A DNA stretch of 13,161 nt from DASSFZ01 sp035693785. Its GTDB lineage: Bacteria; Chloroflexota; Anaerolineae; Fen-1058. The first letter of the stretch is position 1; the number at the start of each line of letters is the position of its first letter. The position numbers were made by a program, and so were the translations under genes. The stretch covers positions 1-13,161 of the forward strand of contig DASSFZ010000248.1 of the NCBI GenBank assembly GCA_035693785.1, written 5' to 3'. This document shows positions 1-6,548 of this stretch, in pieces. The notes beneath the pieces are model-generated. The model made no database searches, was not told the origin of the DNA, and saw nothing but the letters and a program-made list of their open reading frames with translations.

Positions 1-2
1 TG

Positions 3-104
3 TCGATCCCGGCGTACCGCTTCCAGCGCTCACAGGCAGAGTTTCGCAAAGCGGTTGTGCGGGTCGGGAAAGTGATTTCAGAGAGACTGGGCTATTACAG
101 TTGA
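3..104 (+). CDS. IclR-family transcriptional regulator, C-terminal end (partial)
   Basis: The gene enters from the left edge and only its last 33 codons plus TGA are present. The peptide runs from SIPAYRF through FRKAVVRVGKVIS to ERLGYYS. This fits the C-terminal end of the IclR effector-binding domain, where an 'S-x-P-x-x-R' strand is followed by a helix ending in 'IS-x-x-LG'. IclR proteins commonly control aromatic-catabolism operons, which agrees with the meta-cleavage genes directly downstream. Its stop codon (102-104) overlaps the proposed TTG start (101-103) of the next gene, so it may be cotranscribed with the operon it regulates. The identification rests on a short stretch and on context. 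The DNA-binding domain lies outside the window. Confidence 0.6.
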   Translation, partial: SIPAYRFQRSQAEFRKAVVRVGKVISERLGYYS

Positions 105-1066
105 AACGACTGGGAGTATCCAACAACAGCAAATTCAAAGTCGCCATTCTCGGCTCGGGCAATATTGGCGCCGACCTGATGTTCAAAATCCTGCGTGAGC
201 CGGGTCATATGGAGCTTACGCTCCTGGCCGGAATCGAGCCGCAGTCGGAAGGCCTGGCGCGGGCGCGGTCACTCGGCCTCGACGCGAGCCACGACGGCAT
301 CCAGGCCATCCTCGACGATCCCGAGATTCGCATCGTCTTCGACGCCACCAGCGCCTACGCCCACGTGCGCCATGCGAAGGTGCTGAGAGAGGCGGGCCGC
401 ACCGCGATCGATCTGACGCCGGCTGCGCGCGGCCCGTACGTCATCCCACCCGTCAACCTGGGCGCGCACATCGACGAGCCGAATGTCAACCTGATCACCT
501 GCGGCGGCCAGGCGACGATTCCCCTGGTGTATGCCGTCAGCCGCGTCACGCCCGTCGCCTACGCCGAGATGGTCAGCACCATCGCCAGCCTGTCGGCCGG
601 CCCCGGCACGCGGCAGAACATCGACGAATTCACCTTCACCACTGCGCGCGGCCTCGAAGTGATCGGCGGCGCGAAGCGCGGCAAAGCCATCATCATCCTC
701 AACCCGGCCGACCCACCGATCATGATGCGCAACACGATCTACGCGCTGTTGGAGTCCGATGAGGTGGATGAGGAAGCCATCGCCGATTCCGTTGAAGAAA
801 TGGTGACCGCCGTGCAGGCCTATGTCCCCGGCTACCGTCTCAAGACCCCGCCCGTCTTCGAGCAGCGCGACACTCCCGACGGCAAGAAGACGATGGTCGC
901 CATGTTGCTCGAAGTGACCGGCGCGGGTGACTACCTGCCGCAGTACGCAGGCAATCTCGACATTATGACCGCTTCGGCGCGGCAGGTGGGAGAAGTGTTT
1001 GCCCGGCACCTGCTCAGTCAGCAGTCATCAGTCATCAGTGATCAGTCATCAGTGGGCGGTCACTGA
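101..1066 (+). CDS. mhpF: Acetaldehyde dehydrogenase (acetylating), meta-cleavage pathway
   Basis: Converts acetaldehyde, CoA and NAD+ to acetyl-CoA (EC 1.2.1.10), the last step of the lower meta-cleavage pathway; family members channel acetaldehyde from the partner aldolase. The N-terminal Rossmann motif GSGNIG is at residues 18-23, followed by DLM-x-KIL. The catalytic cysteine is Cys134 in TCGGQATIPLV. Later blocks such as SAGPGTRQNIDEF and the GAGDYLPQYAGNLDIMT region match MhpF/DmpF. The length of 321 aa is normal. A TTG start at 101 overlaps the upstream stop; no nearer ATG precedes the Rossmann motif, and the Shine-Dalgarno is poor (GAGAG near 81, too far away). The last ~17 residues (SQQSSVISDQSS...) are encoded by a heptamer repeat array and look like an acquired tail, with the stop codon inside the repeat. 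The aldolase gene follows directly. Confidence 0.95.
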   Translation: MKRLGVSNNSKFKVAILGSGNIGADLMFKILREPGHMELTLLAGIEPQSEGLARARSLGLDASHDGIQAILDDPEIRIVFDATSAYAHVRHAKVLREAGRTAIDLTPAARGPYVIPPVNLGAHIDEPNVNLITCGGQATIPLVYAVSRVTPVAYAEMVSTIASLSAGPGTRQNIDEFTFTTARGLEVIGGAKRGKAIIILNPADPPIMMRNTIYALLESDEVDEEAIADSVEEMVTAVQAYVPGYRLKTPPVFEQRDTPDGKKTMVAMLLEVTGAGDYLPQYAGNLDIMTASARQVGEVFARHLLSQQSSVISDQSSVGGH

Positions 1067-1109
1067 CTACTGATCACTGACCACTGATCACTGGCCACTG
1101 ATCACTGAC
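1015..1109 (+). repeat. Inverted heptamer array (CAGTSAT / CACTGAY) spanning the mhpF 3' end and the mhpF-mhpE junction
   Basis: The left arm (1015-1056) holds six 7-bp units: CAGTCAG, CAGTCAT twice, CAGTGAT, CAGTCAT, CAGTGGG. The right arm (1061-1109) holds seven units of the inverse type: CACTGAC, TACTGAT, CACTGAC, CACTGAT, CACTGGC, CACTGAT, CACTGAC. The arms are largely complementary, so the RNA can fold into a long hairpin with a very short loop near 1057-1060. The mhpF stop codon (1064-1066) lies in the right arm, and the array ends a few bases before the mhpE start. Confidence 0.85.
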
Positions 1110-1117
1110 CATTGGAT

Positions 1118-2140
1118 ATGAAACCACCCCGCCTCACCGATACGACTCTCCGCGACGGCTCGCACGCCATGCGACATCAATTCACCCGCGAGCAGGTGCG
1201 GGCTGTCGTGGAAGCCCTCGATCGAGCGGGCGTGCCCGTGCTCGAAGTGACGCACGGCGACGGCCTGGCCGGCTCTTCCATTCAGTACGGCTTCTCGCGC
1301 ACCGACGAGATGGAACTGATCGAAGAAGCGCGCAGCACGGCAACCCACGCCAAAATCGCGGCCCTGCTTTTGCCGGGCATCGGCACGCGCAAGGAGCTTA
1401 AAGACGCCATCGAGCGCGGCATTCAGGTCGTGCGCATCGCCACCCAATGCACCGAGGCCGACATCTCGCAGCAGCACTTCGGCATGGCGAAAGAGATGGG
1501 GCTGGAGGCGGTCGGTTTTCTGATGATGTCCCACATGCGGCCGCCGGAATTTCTCGCCGAGCAGGCGCTGCTCATGGAGAAATACGGCGCCGATTGCGTT
1601 TACGTGGTGGACTCGGCAGGCGCGCTCCTGCCCGATGGCGCTGCCGCTCGTGTGCGCGCACTCAAACAGGCGCTCACGATTCAGGTCGGTTTCCACGCGC
1701 ACAACAACCTGGGACTCGCCATCGGCAACACGCTGGCTGCCGTCGAGGCCGGGGCCGATCAGGTGGATGGAACGCTGCGTGGCCTGGGCGCGGGTGCGGG
1801 CAACGCCGCGACTGAGCTGCTGGCAGCAGCCCTGGAGAAGCTAGGCCTGAATCCCGGCCTCGACGTGTTCGGCCTGCTGGACGCCGCCGAGTTCGTCGTC
1901 GCGCCCTTCATGCCCTTCCAGCCTATTCCCGACCGCGACTCGATCGCCATCGGCTACGCGGGCGTGTACTCGACCTTTCTTCTTCACGCCAAACGCTTGG
2001 GCAAGCAATACGGCATCGACCCGCTGGAAATCCTGGTGGAACTGGGCCGCCGCAAAGCGGTGGCCGGTCAGGAAGATTGGATATTGGACGTGACGCTGGA
2101 CCTGGTGAAACAGAAACAACCTTCAGTCCAATCCGAGTAA
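1118..2140 (+). CDS. mhpE: 4-hydroxy-2-oxovalerate aldolase
   Basis: Cleaves 4-hydroxy-2-oxopentanoate into pyruvate and acetaldehyde (EC 4.1.3.39); in characterised systems it forms a complex with the acetaldehyde dehydrogenase and passes acetaldehyde through a tunnel. The protein is an HMG-CoA-lyase-like TIM barrel. It opens with TTLRDGSHAMRHQF, carrying the catalytic Arg-Asp pair and His, and has the metal-binding FHAHNNLG motif (His193 and His195 from ATG 1118), followed by GNTLAAVEAGA and the DQVDGTLRGLGAGAGN loop. The C-terminal DRDSIAIGYAGVYSTF region belongs to the DmpG communication domain. I chose ATG 1118; TTG 1112, two codons upstream in frame, is the alternative. No Shine-Dalgarno is visible because the heptamer array fills the upstream junction. 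The 340-aa length is typical. Confidence 0.95.
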   Translation: MKPPRLTDTTLRDGSHAMRHQFTREQVRAVVEALDRAGVPVLEVTHGDGLAGSSIQYGFSRTDEMELIEEARSTATHAKIAALLLPGIGTRKELKDAIERGIQVVRIATQCTEADISQQHFGMAKEMGLEAVGFLMMSHMRPPEFLAEQALLMEKYGADCVYVVDSAGALLPDGAAARVRALKQALTIQVGFHAHNNLGLAIGNTLAAVEAGADQVDGTLRGLGAGAGNAATELLAAALEKLGLNPGLDVFGLLDAAEFVVAPFMPFQPIPDRDSIAIGYAGVYSTFLLHAKRLGKQYGIDPLEILVELGRRKAVAGQEDWILDVTLDLVKQKQPSVQSE

Positions 2141-2154
2141 GAGGCTGTGCGCCT

Positions 2155-3006
2155 ATGACCGTCACCAACATCGAAATTCAAACCGGGGACGCCCGCACGT
2201 ATACCAACCGCAGCGGCGAGGGCCAGACCCAAACGATTCTCTTTTTGCATGGCTCCGGGCCGGGCGTCACCGCCTGGTCGAACTGGCAGTTCGTGCTGCC
2301 CGCGCTTGAAGATCAGTTTCACTGCCTGGCGCCCGATCTGATCGGCTTCGGCGCGACCGAGCATCCGCAGCACCCGCCGACCGGCATGCGCAACTGGATG
2401 CGCCTGTGGGTGGATCAATGCCTGGCGCTGCTCGACGCGCTTCACGTCGAAAAAGCGGGCATGGTCGGCAACTCGATGGGTGGTGCGATTGCGCTGCACC
2501 TGTTGATGGAAGCTCCAGAGCGCTTCGAGCGCGTCGTGCTGATGGGGCCGATCGGCACGCCGCACACGATCACGCCTGAATTGGATCGCCTGTGGGGATT
2601 CTACGAGGATCCTTCCGTGCGCATGTTTCGCAACATCATCCGCTGGTTCGTGTACGACGACGCGTTTATCGCCGATCGGCTCGACGCGATTGCACAGGCG
2701 CGTTTCGAGGCGGCGATGAATCCCGACGTGCAGCGCTCGTTCAAGGCGATGTTCCCTGCCCCCCGTCAAACCGTGATCGACGACCTGGTCGTGCCCGAGC
2801 TCGCGCTGCGCCGCATGGCGCACCCGGCGCTCCTGGTTCACGGGCGCGATGACAAGATCGTGCCGCTGGAAACCAGCCTGCACCTGCTCCGGCACTTGCC
2901 AAACGTGCAACTGCACGTGTACGGGCAATGCAGTCACTGGACACAGATTGAATTCGCCAGGAGCTTCAACCAACTGCTGGCGCAGTTCTTCGGCGCGCAG
3001 ATTTAG
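2155..3006 (+). CDS. Alpha/beta-hydrolase, meta-cleavage C-C bond hydrolase type (MhpC/DmpD/BphD-like)
   Basis: Predicted to hydrolyse the ring-fission product (a 2-hydroxymuconate-semialdehyde-like or 6-oxo-dienoate compound) to 2-hydroxypenta-2,4-dienoate plus a carboxylic acid. The oxyanion-hole motif HGSGPGVTAWSNW starts at residue 32. The nucleophile elbow is GNSMGG with Ser107. The acid is Asp233 in HGRDDKIVP and the histidine is His261 in GQCSHWTQIE. This is the full triad of the family, and HGSGPG plus GNSMGG are typical of C-C hydrolases. The start at ATG 2155 has GAGG at 2141-2144; an in-frame upstream extension would overlap mhpE and lacks family similarity. At 283 aa the length is usual. 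Substrate specificity cannot be read from the sequence. Genes on both sides support the pathway role. Confidence 0.92.
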   Translation: MTVTNIEIQTGDARTYTNRSGEGQTQTILFLHGSGPGVTAWSNWQFVLPALEDQFHCLAPDLIGFGATEHPQHPPTGMRNWMRLWVDQCLALLDALHVEKAGMVGNSMGGAIALHLLMEAPERFERVVLMGPIGTPHTITPELDRLWGFYEDPSVRMFRNIIRWFVYDDAFIADRLDAIAQARFEAAMNPDVQRSFKAMFPAPRQTVIDDLVVPELALRRMAHPALLVHGRDDKIVPLETSLHLLRHLPNVQLHVYGQCSHWTQIEFARSFNQLLAQFFGAQI

Positions 3007-3010
3007 AGAT

Positions 3011-3082
3011 GTGTTGCGTGCTGCGTGTTCCGTCACGTGGCACGCAACACGCAACACGTAACACGCAACACGCAACACGTAA
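3011..3082 (+). repeat. Inverted heptamer array (GTGTTGC / CACGCAA) between the hydrolase and mhpD
   Basis: The left arm (3011-3031) has three 7-bp units: GTGTTGC, GTGCTGC, GTGTTCC. The right arm (3041-3082) has six: CACGCAA twice, CACGTAA, CACGCAA twice, CACGTAA. The arms are reverse complements, so RNA can fold with a short loop around GTCACGTGG. The array begins a few bases after the hydrolase stop and ends 7 bases before the mhpD ATG, leaving no room for a standard ribosome binding site. Unit length and layout match the array at 1015-1109, but the sequence differs. Confidence 0.85.
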
Positions 3083-3089
3083 CACGACT

Positions 3090-3881
3090 ATGCCCTCTCC
3101 CATCATCAAAAACATCGCCGAACGCTTAGACACCGCCTGGCGCACGCACACCCCGATTCCGCCTATCACCGAGAGCGACGGCATCACTGGCGCCGAGACG
3201 GCTTATGCAATCCAGACGCATTGGACGAACATGCGCCTGGCGCGCGGCGAGAAAATCGTCGGGCGCAAGATCGGGCTGACGAGCAAGGCCATCCAGCAGC
3301 AGCTCGGCGTCGACGAGCCGGACTACGGCACGCTGTGGCAATCGAGCACTTATCCGGCCGCGAAGGGCCGCGTGGAGATTCCGGCGAGCGACTTTCTGCA
3401 GCCGCGCATCGAGGGCGAAGTGGCGTTCTTGATCGGCAAGTCGCTGCGCGGGCCGAACGTCACCCTGCAGGACGTGCTGGCCGCGACAGAAGCCTGCGCG
3501 CTCGGCATCGAAATCGTCGCCAGCCGCATCGCCGATTGGCGCATCAAACTGGCAGACACGATCGCGGACAACGCCTCCTACGGCGGCTTCACCCTCGGCC
3601 CTTGGGATAAGCAACTGCGCGAAGCGGACCTGGCTGCGCTTGCCATGACCATCCATCACAACGGCGTGCTGGCCGCCGAGGGCGTGGGCGCGGCGGCGCT
3701 TGGCCATCCCGCCCTCTCGACGGCCTGGCTCGCCAACAAATTGTCGACGTTCGGGGTGTCGCTCGAGCCGGGCGACATCGTGATCTCCGGCGGCATCACG
3801 AAGATGCTGCCGGTCAAGGCCGGCGATGAGTTCGTCTTCACGCTCACCGGACAGCCCTCGGTGACTGTGTTGTTCACGTAA
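3090..3881 (+). CDS. mhpD: 2-keto-4-pentenoate hydratase (2-hydroxypenta-2,4-dienoate hydratase)
   Basis: Adds water to 2-hydroxypenta-2,4-dienoate to give 4-hydroxy-2-oxopentanoate (EC 4.2.1.80), the substrate of the aldolase encoded upstream. It belongs to the fumarylacetoacetase-like fold. Visible motifs are GRKIGLTS, QQQLGVDEPDYGTL, and LQPRIEGE with metal-ligand candidates Glu108 and Glu110, plus Glu141 in GIEIVASR. These are followed by ADWRIKLADTIADNAS and LGHPALSTAWLANKL. The QQQLGVD-x-PD-x-GTL and SRI-x-DW-x-I stretches resemble MhpD more than the related oxalocrotonate decarboxylase (DmpH/XylI), which is the main alternative. I chose ATG 3090 because residues upstream of it in frame only translate the heptamer repeat. 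No Shine-Dalgarno is seen. Length is 263 aa, about normal. Confidence 0.92.
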   Translation: MPSPIIKNIAERLDTAWRTHTPIPPITESDGITGAETAYAIQTHWTNMRLARGEKIVGRKIGLTSKAIQQQLGVDEPDYGTLWQSSTYPAAKGRVEIPASDFLQPRIEGEVAFLIGKSLRGPNVTLQDVLAATEACALGIEIVASRIADWRIKLADTIADNASYGGFTLGPWDKQLREADLAALAMTIHHNGVLAAEGVGAAALGHPALSTAWLANKLSTFGVSLEPGDIVISGGITKMLPVKAGDEFVFTLTGQPSVTVLFT

Positions 3882-3922
3882 GAAGTGGAGGCGCTGACGT
3901 GTTCTTCGACGGCCAGATGGGT

Positions 3923-3927
3923 GAGGA
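3923..3927 (+). promoter_or_regulatory. Ribosome binding site of the MDR oxidoreductase
   Basis: GAGGA lies 5 bases before ATG 3933 and supports this start over the in-frame GTG at 3885, whose extra residues do not resemble the family. Confidence 0.6.
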
Positions 3928-3932
3928 ACGCC

Positions 3933-4883
3933 ATGAAAGCGATCGTTCAGAACGCGTACGGCTCACCGGCTGTCCTTGAACTCAAGGAGATCGACAAGCC
4001 GGCGGTCAAGGATGACGGCGTGCTGGTGCGCATCCACGCGGCGGCTCTCCACGCGGGTGACTACTTCGTCATGAGAGGCGTACCGTACCTGGCGCGCTTC
4101 GCGGCGGGATGGCCCAGGCCGAAGGACTATGTTCCGGGATTCGATGTGGCGGGGCACGTTGAGGCGGTCGGCAAGAACGTGACGCGGCTCCGACCGGGTG
4201 ATGAGGTGTTCGGTATGTGCGGCCGAGCGTGCGCCGAGTACGCGTGTGCTCCAGAAGCCACGTTCGTGCTCAAGCCGGCCAACCTCACGTTCGAGCAAGC
4301 CGCGGCCGTGCCCACCTCCGCATTCGCCGCCCTTCATGGTCTTCGTGACGCGGGAAAGGTGCAGCCAGGGCAGAAGGTCTTGATCAATGGTGCGTCGGGA
4401 GGCGTGGGAACCTTCGCGGTGCAGATCGCCAAGTCCTTTGGAGCCGAGGTGACCGGCGTGTGCAGCACGAGGAACGTGGACATGGTCCGATCGATTGGTG
4501 CAGACCACGTCATCGACTACACCCAAGAGGACTTCACGCAAGGCGGCCGGACCTACGACCTCATCCTCGACAACGTGGGGAACCGTTCGTTCTCGGACTG
4601 CAGGCGCGCGCTCACCCCGAAGGGGATTCACATACCCAACAGCGGCCATGCAGGCATGGGTTACTTTGTCAAGGCGCTCGTGCGATCAGCCTTCGTTCGT
4701 CAGCAGGGCCGCCCATTCCTCTCGATGCCGAACAACGAGGATCTGGTCTTTCTGAAAGGCCTCATTGAGACCGGGAAGGTGACGCCGGTCATCGACAGAA
4801 CATACCGGCTGAGCGAGACCCCCGAAGCTCTCGGTTATATCGGGGAGGGACACGCTCGAGGCAAAGTCGTCATCGCCATATGA
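3933..4883 (+). CDS. Zinc-independent MDR oxidoreductase, NAD(P)-dependent quinone-oxidoreductase type
   Basis: Medium-chain dehydrogenase/reductase of 316 aa. The N-terminal catalytic (GroES-like) domain begins MKAIVQNAYGSPAVL and has the PGFDVAGHVEAVG and LRPGDEVFG blocks. The nucleotide-binding domain carries GASGGVG at residues 153-159, then FAVQIAKSFGAEVTGVCS and GADHVIDYT. The GHE zinc-ligand signature of alcohol dehydrogenases is replaced by PGFDVAGH, and no structural-zinc cysteine cluster is seen. It therefore belongs with the quinone oxidoreductase/enoyl reductase branch, probably using NADPH. The gene starts 51 bp after the hydratase stop on the same strand, so it may share the catabolic transcript, but it is not a canonical meta-pathway step. 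It could reduce an unsaturated ketone or quinone intermediate. The substrate is unknown. Confidence 0.88.
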   Translation: MKAIVQNAYGSPAVLELKEIDKPAVKDDGVLVRIHAAALHAGDYFVMRGVPYLARFAAGWPRPKDYVPGFDVAGHVEAVGKNVTRLRPGDEVFGMCGRACAEYACAPEATFVLKPANLTFEQAAAVPTSAFAALHGLRDAGKVQPGQKVLINGASGGVGTFAVQIAKSFGAEVTGVCSTRNVDMVRSIGADHVIDYTQEDFTQGGRTYDLILDNVGNRSFSDCRRALTPKGIHIPNSGHAGMGYFVKALVRSAFVRQQGRPFLSMPNNEDLVFLKGLIETGKVTPVIDRTYRLSETPEALGYIGEGHARGKVVIAI

Positions 4884-4912
4884 AGCCGGGACGACCATGA
4901 CCAGGCATCAGC

Positions 4913-5662
4913 ATGTTCACCGTCAGAGACCGTGATCGCATTCGCGACCGTGTACTCCAGCTGGCCGAGTCCGACACGCGGGTGGTCGCTGGAGCGGTTG
5001 TAGGATCACTTGCGCACGACGAGGGAGATCGCTGGTCGGATCTCGATCTGACCTTCGCTATTGCAGACCATCATCCAGTTCTTGACGTGCTGGAGGACTG
5101 GACGCGTAAGATCGTCGAGGAGTTTGACGCAGCTCACCTGTTCGACCTGCCAAGCGAAGCGTCCATCTATCGGGTATTCTTGCTCCCCGGCTGTCTTCAA
5201 TTCGACCTCTCGTTCACGCCGGCATCGAAGTTTGGAGCCAGCGGCCCGAAGTTCAAGATGATCTTCGGGAATTCCGTTGAGAAGCCCTTTATTCAAGCGC
5301 CGCCTGTGGAAGAGCTCTTTGGCTACGCGGTGCACCACGCGCTGCGGGCGCGCTTTTGTATCGAACGTGGCCGCTACTGGCAGGCCGAGTACTGGATCAG
5401 TGGCACTCGTGACTTGGCCCTGAGCCTCGCTTGTCGTCGCCGCGGTCTTCCGGGATTCCACGGCAGGGGCTTTGATGAGCTACCTTCTGAAGTGCACGAC
5501 ATCTTCTTGGGTGCGTTGGCGACTTCGCTGGAACGGGACGAACTGCTTCGCGCCCTCACCGTCGCGATTGAAGGATTGTTGCGCGAAGCACATGATATTC
5601 AAGATCGGGCAGCGAAAGTCGAACCGCAGCTACGGAGGCTGACCGCCGAGTGGGACCGCTAG
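4913..5662 (+). CDS. Nucleotidyltransferase-fold protein (aminoglycoside adenylyltransferase-like)
   Basis: A 249-aa protein with the polymerase-beta nucleotidyltransferase signature: Gly31-Ser32 in VVGSLAHDEG, the paired acidic residues Asp43 and Asp45 in WSDLDL, and a candidate third acid, Asp98, in LQFDLSF. A helical C-terminal half follows (HALRARFCIERGRYWQAEYWISGTRDLAL), as in antibiotic nucleotidyltransferases and related uncharacterised proteins. The reaction would be transfer of a nucleoside monophosphate to a small molecule. A resistance function cannot be claimed, since many chromosomal members have no known substrate. The gene starts 29 bp after the MDR gene with only a weak ribosome binding site (AGG near 4902). 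No helix-turn-helix or signal peptide is seen. All three catalytic acids appear intact. Confidence 0.85.
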   Translation: MFTVRDRDRIRDRVLQLAESDTRVVAGAVVGSLAHDEGDRWSDLDLTFAIADHHPVLDVLEDWTRKIVEEFDAAHLFDLPSEASIYRVFLLPGCLQFDLSFTPASKFGASGPKFKMIFGNSVEKPFIQAPPVEELFGYAVHHALRARFCIERGRYWQAEYWISGTRDLALSLACRRRGLPGFHGRGFDELPSEVHDIFLGALATSLERDELLRALTVAIEGLLREAHDIQDRAAKVEPQLRRLTAEWDR

Positions 5663-6125
5663 CTCCGTGCGCGACGGGAGGTGCATATCCACTTGTCTCC
5701 ACTTGCCCGCGCTTGTCTTTCAGGAGTACAATCTCCTTCAGCGGCGCGCGGTAACAGGCCGGCCTGCCGCTGGCGCAAGGTTGCTTTGGATGCAGCAATA
5801 GGAGCACTCAGTGCGACCTTGCAGTCGGTCTTAGCTGAAGGAATAAGAGCCAGAGGTAAAGGGGAGTGGGATGCTCATTCTCGCCTTTGGTCGAGCGATG
5901 GCTCGCCATGGCGCCTATCGCCAACGTAGAAGCCCGCGTCGCCGGTAGAGGCGCAAGCCAGCTCAGCCATCAAGCGTAAGTATGGCGACAGCATCCGTTC
6001 TCGCGCACGCTCGGCACAAGGCTGTGGACCCCTCGGCCTCGCTTTGTCGAGTATAAGGTAACAGGCTTAACTCCCTGTCGGTTGGGCGGCGAACGCTGCG
6101 CTCAAGGCGTACGATAGAGCAATCA
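5663..6125. other. Intergenic region of about 460 bp without a convincing gene
   Basis: Open frames here are short, and none shows a recognisable domain. A sigma70-like box pair is possible at 5703-5708 (TTGCCC) and 5727-5732 (TACAAT) with an 18-bp spacer, but the first gene downstream lies about 390 bp away. A perfect 12-bp palindrome (CAGGCCGGCCTG) sits at 5755-5766. A TATAAG box at 6052-6057 could serve the lipoprotein gene, but no good -35 accompanies it. The stretch marks the change from catabolic to defence-like genes and may be decayed DNA. Confidence 0.5.
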
Positions 6126-6548
6126 ATGAGAATAAAACTACTTCTCGCTGCGGCAACGGTCATCACATCGCTTGCCGCCTGCGGCCAGTCAACCCTTTCT
6201 TCTGCATTTGACCGGATGAACATCCCAGTCACTCGGGTCTGGAGTGTCAAAGGGCAAATCATGCTGGGCGTAGCACAGAATGATTGGCAAAACGGGCGTC
6301 TCCTGAAGACAGGGCAAGTTTTATACTTGGCGCTCAAACTAATGATACGGGATATAGTCAATCGGGAGAAAGCATATCAGTATTTGAAGCAGTCGGAGGA
6401 ACTATTTCAGCAGAGCGAAGTAACTGAAGCTTTGAACGTCTGCTGGACGGCTGCCAAGTTGTACGATGAGGAAGGTGCAACGACCTATAGATGTATGAAG
6501 ATCGAATCTCAATTCCGCGGGATGTCTGCCCCAACCATCGGGCCATAG
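6126..6548 (+). CDS. Small putative lipoprotein, function unknown
   Basis: Encodes 140 aa. The N-terminus reads as a lipoprotein signal peptide: basic residues Arg2 and Lys4, a hydrophobic core (LLLAAATVITS), then a lipobox L16-A17-A18-C19 followed by Gly. After lipid attachment at Cys19 the body is about 120 residues with no family I recognise. Residues ~83-118 (KAYQYLKQSEELFQQ...) look like a helical hairpin of TPR type. Base composition is more AT-rich than in neighbouring genes, which suggests separate origin. No strong Shine-Dalgarno precedes the ATG. The last 58 bp overlap the open frame of the methyltransferase remnant. An antisense open frame (5963-6361) competes, but the clean signal peptide favours this reading. 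Confidence 0.5.
   Translation: MRIKLLLAAATVITSLAACGQSTLSSAFDRMNIPVTRVWSVKGQIMLGVAQNDWQNGRLLKTGQVLYLALKLMIRDIVNREKAYQYLKQSEELFQQSEVTEALNVCWTAAKLYDEEGATTYRCMKIESQFRGMSAPTIGP

Noticed and set aside
1088..1702. Long minus-strand open frame opposite mhpE (and similar ones opposite mhpF, the hydrolase and mhpD)
   Set aside because: Antisense shadows of GC-rich genes. The plus-strand proteins carry full family motifs; the antisense translations show none.
5703..5732. TTGCCC-18-TACAAT promoter
   Set aside because: Only the -10 box is good and the nearest supported gene starts about 390 bp later, so it is not listed as a feature of its own.
5681..5929. 82-codon plus-strand frame in the gap after the nucleotidyltransferase
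   Set aside because: Starts immediately after the previous gene, with no good ribosome binding site and no recognisable motif; composition looks random.
6064..6090. attC-like boxes (GCTTAAC and GTTGGGC) near a nucleotidyltransferase gene, suggesting an integron cassette
   Set aside because: The boxes lie only about 10 bp apart, far too close for an attC site, and no hairpin of the right shape or integrase is present.
5963..6361. 132-codon minus-strand frame overlapping the lipoprotein ORF
   Set aside because: No domain or signal. The plus-strand ORF in the same place has a well-formed signal peptide and lipobox.
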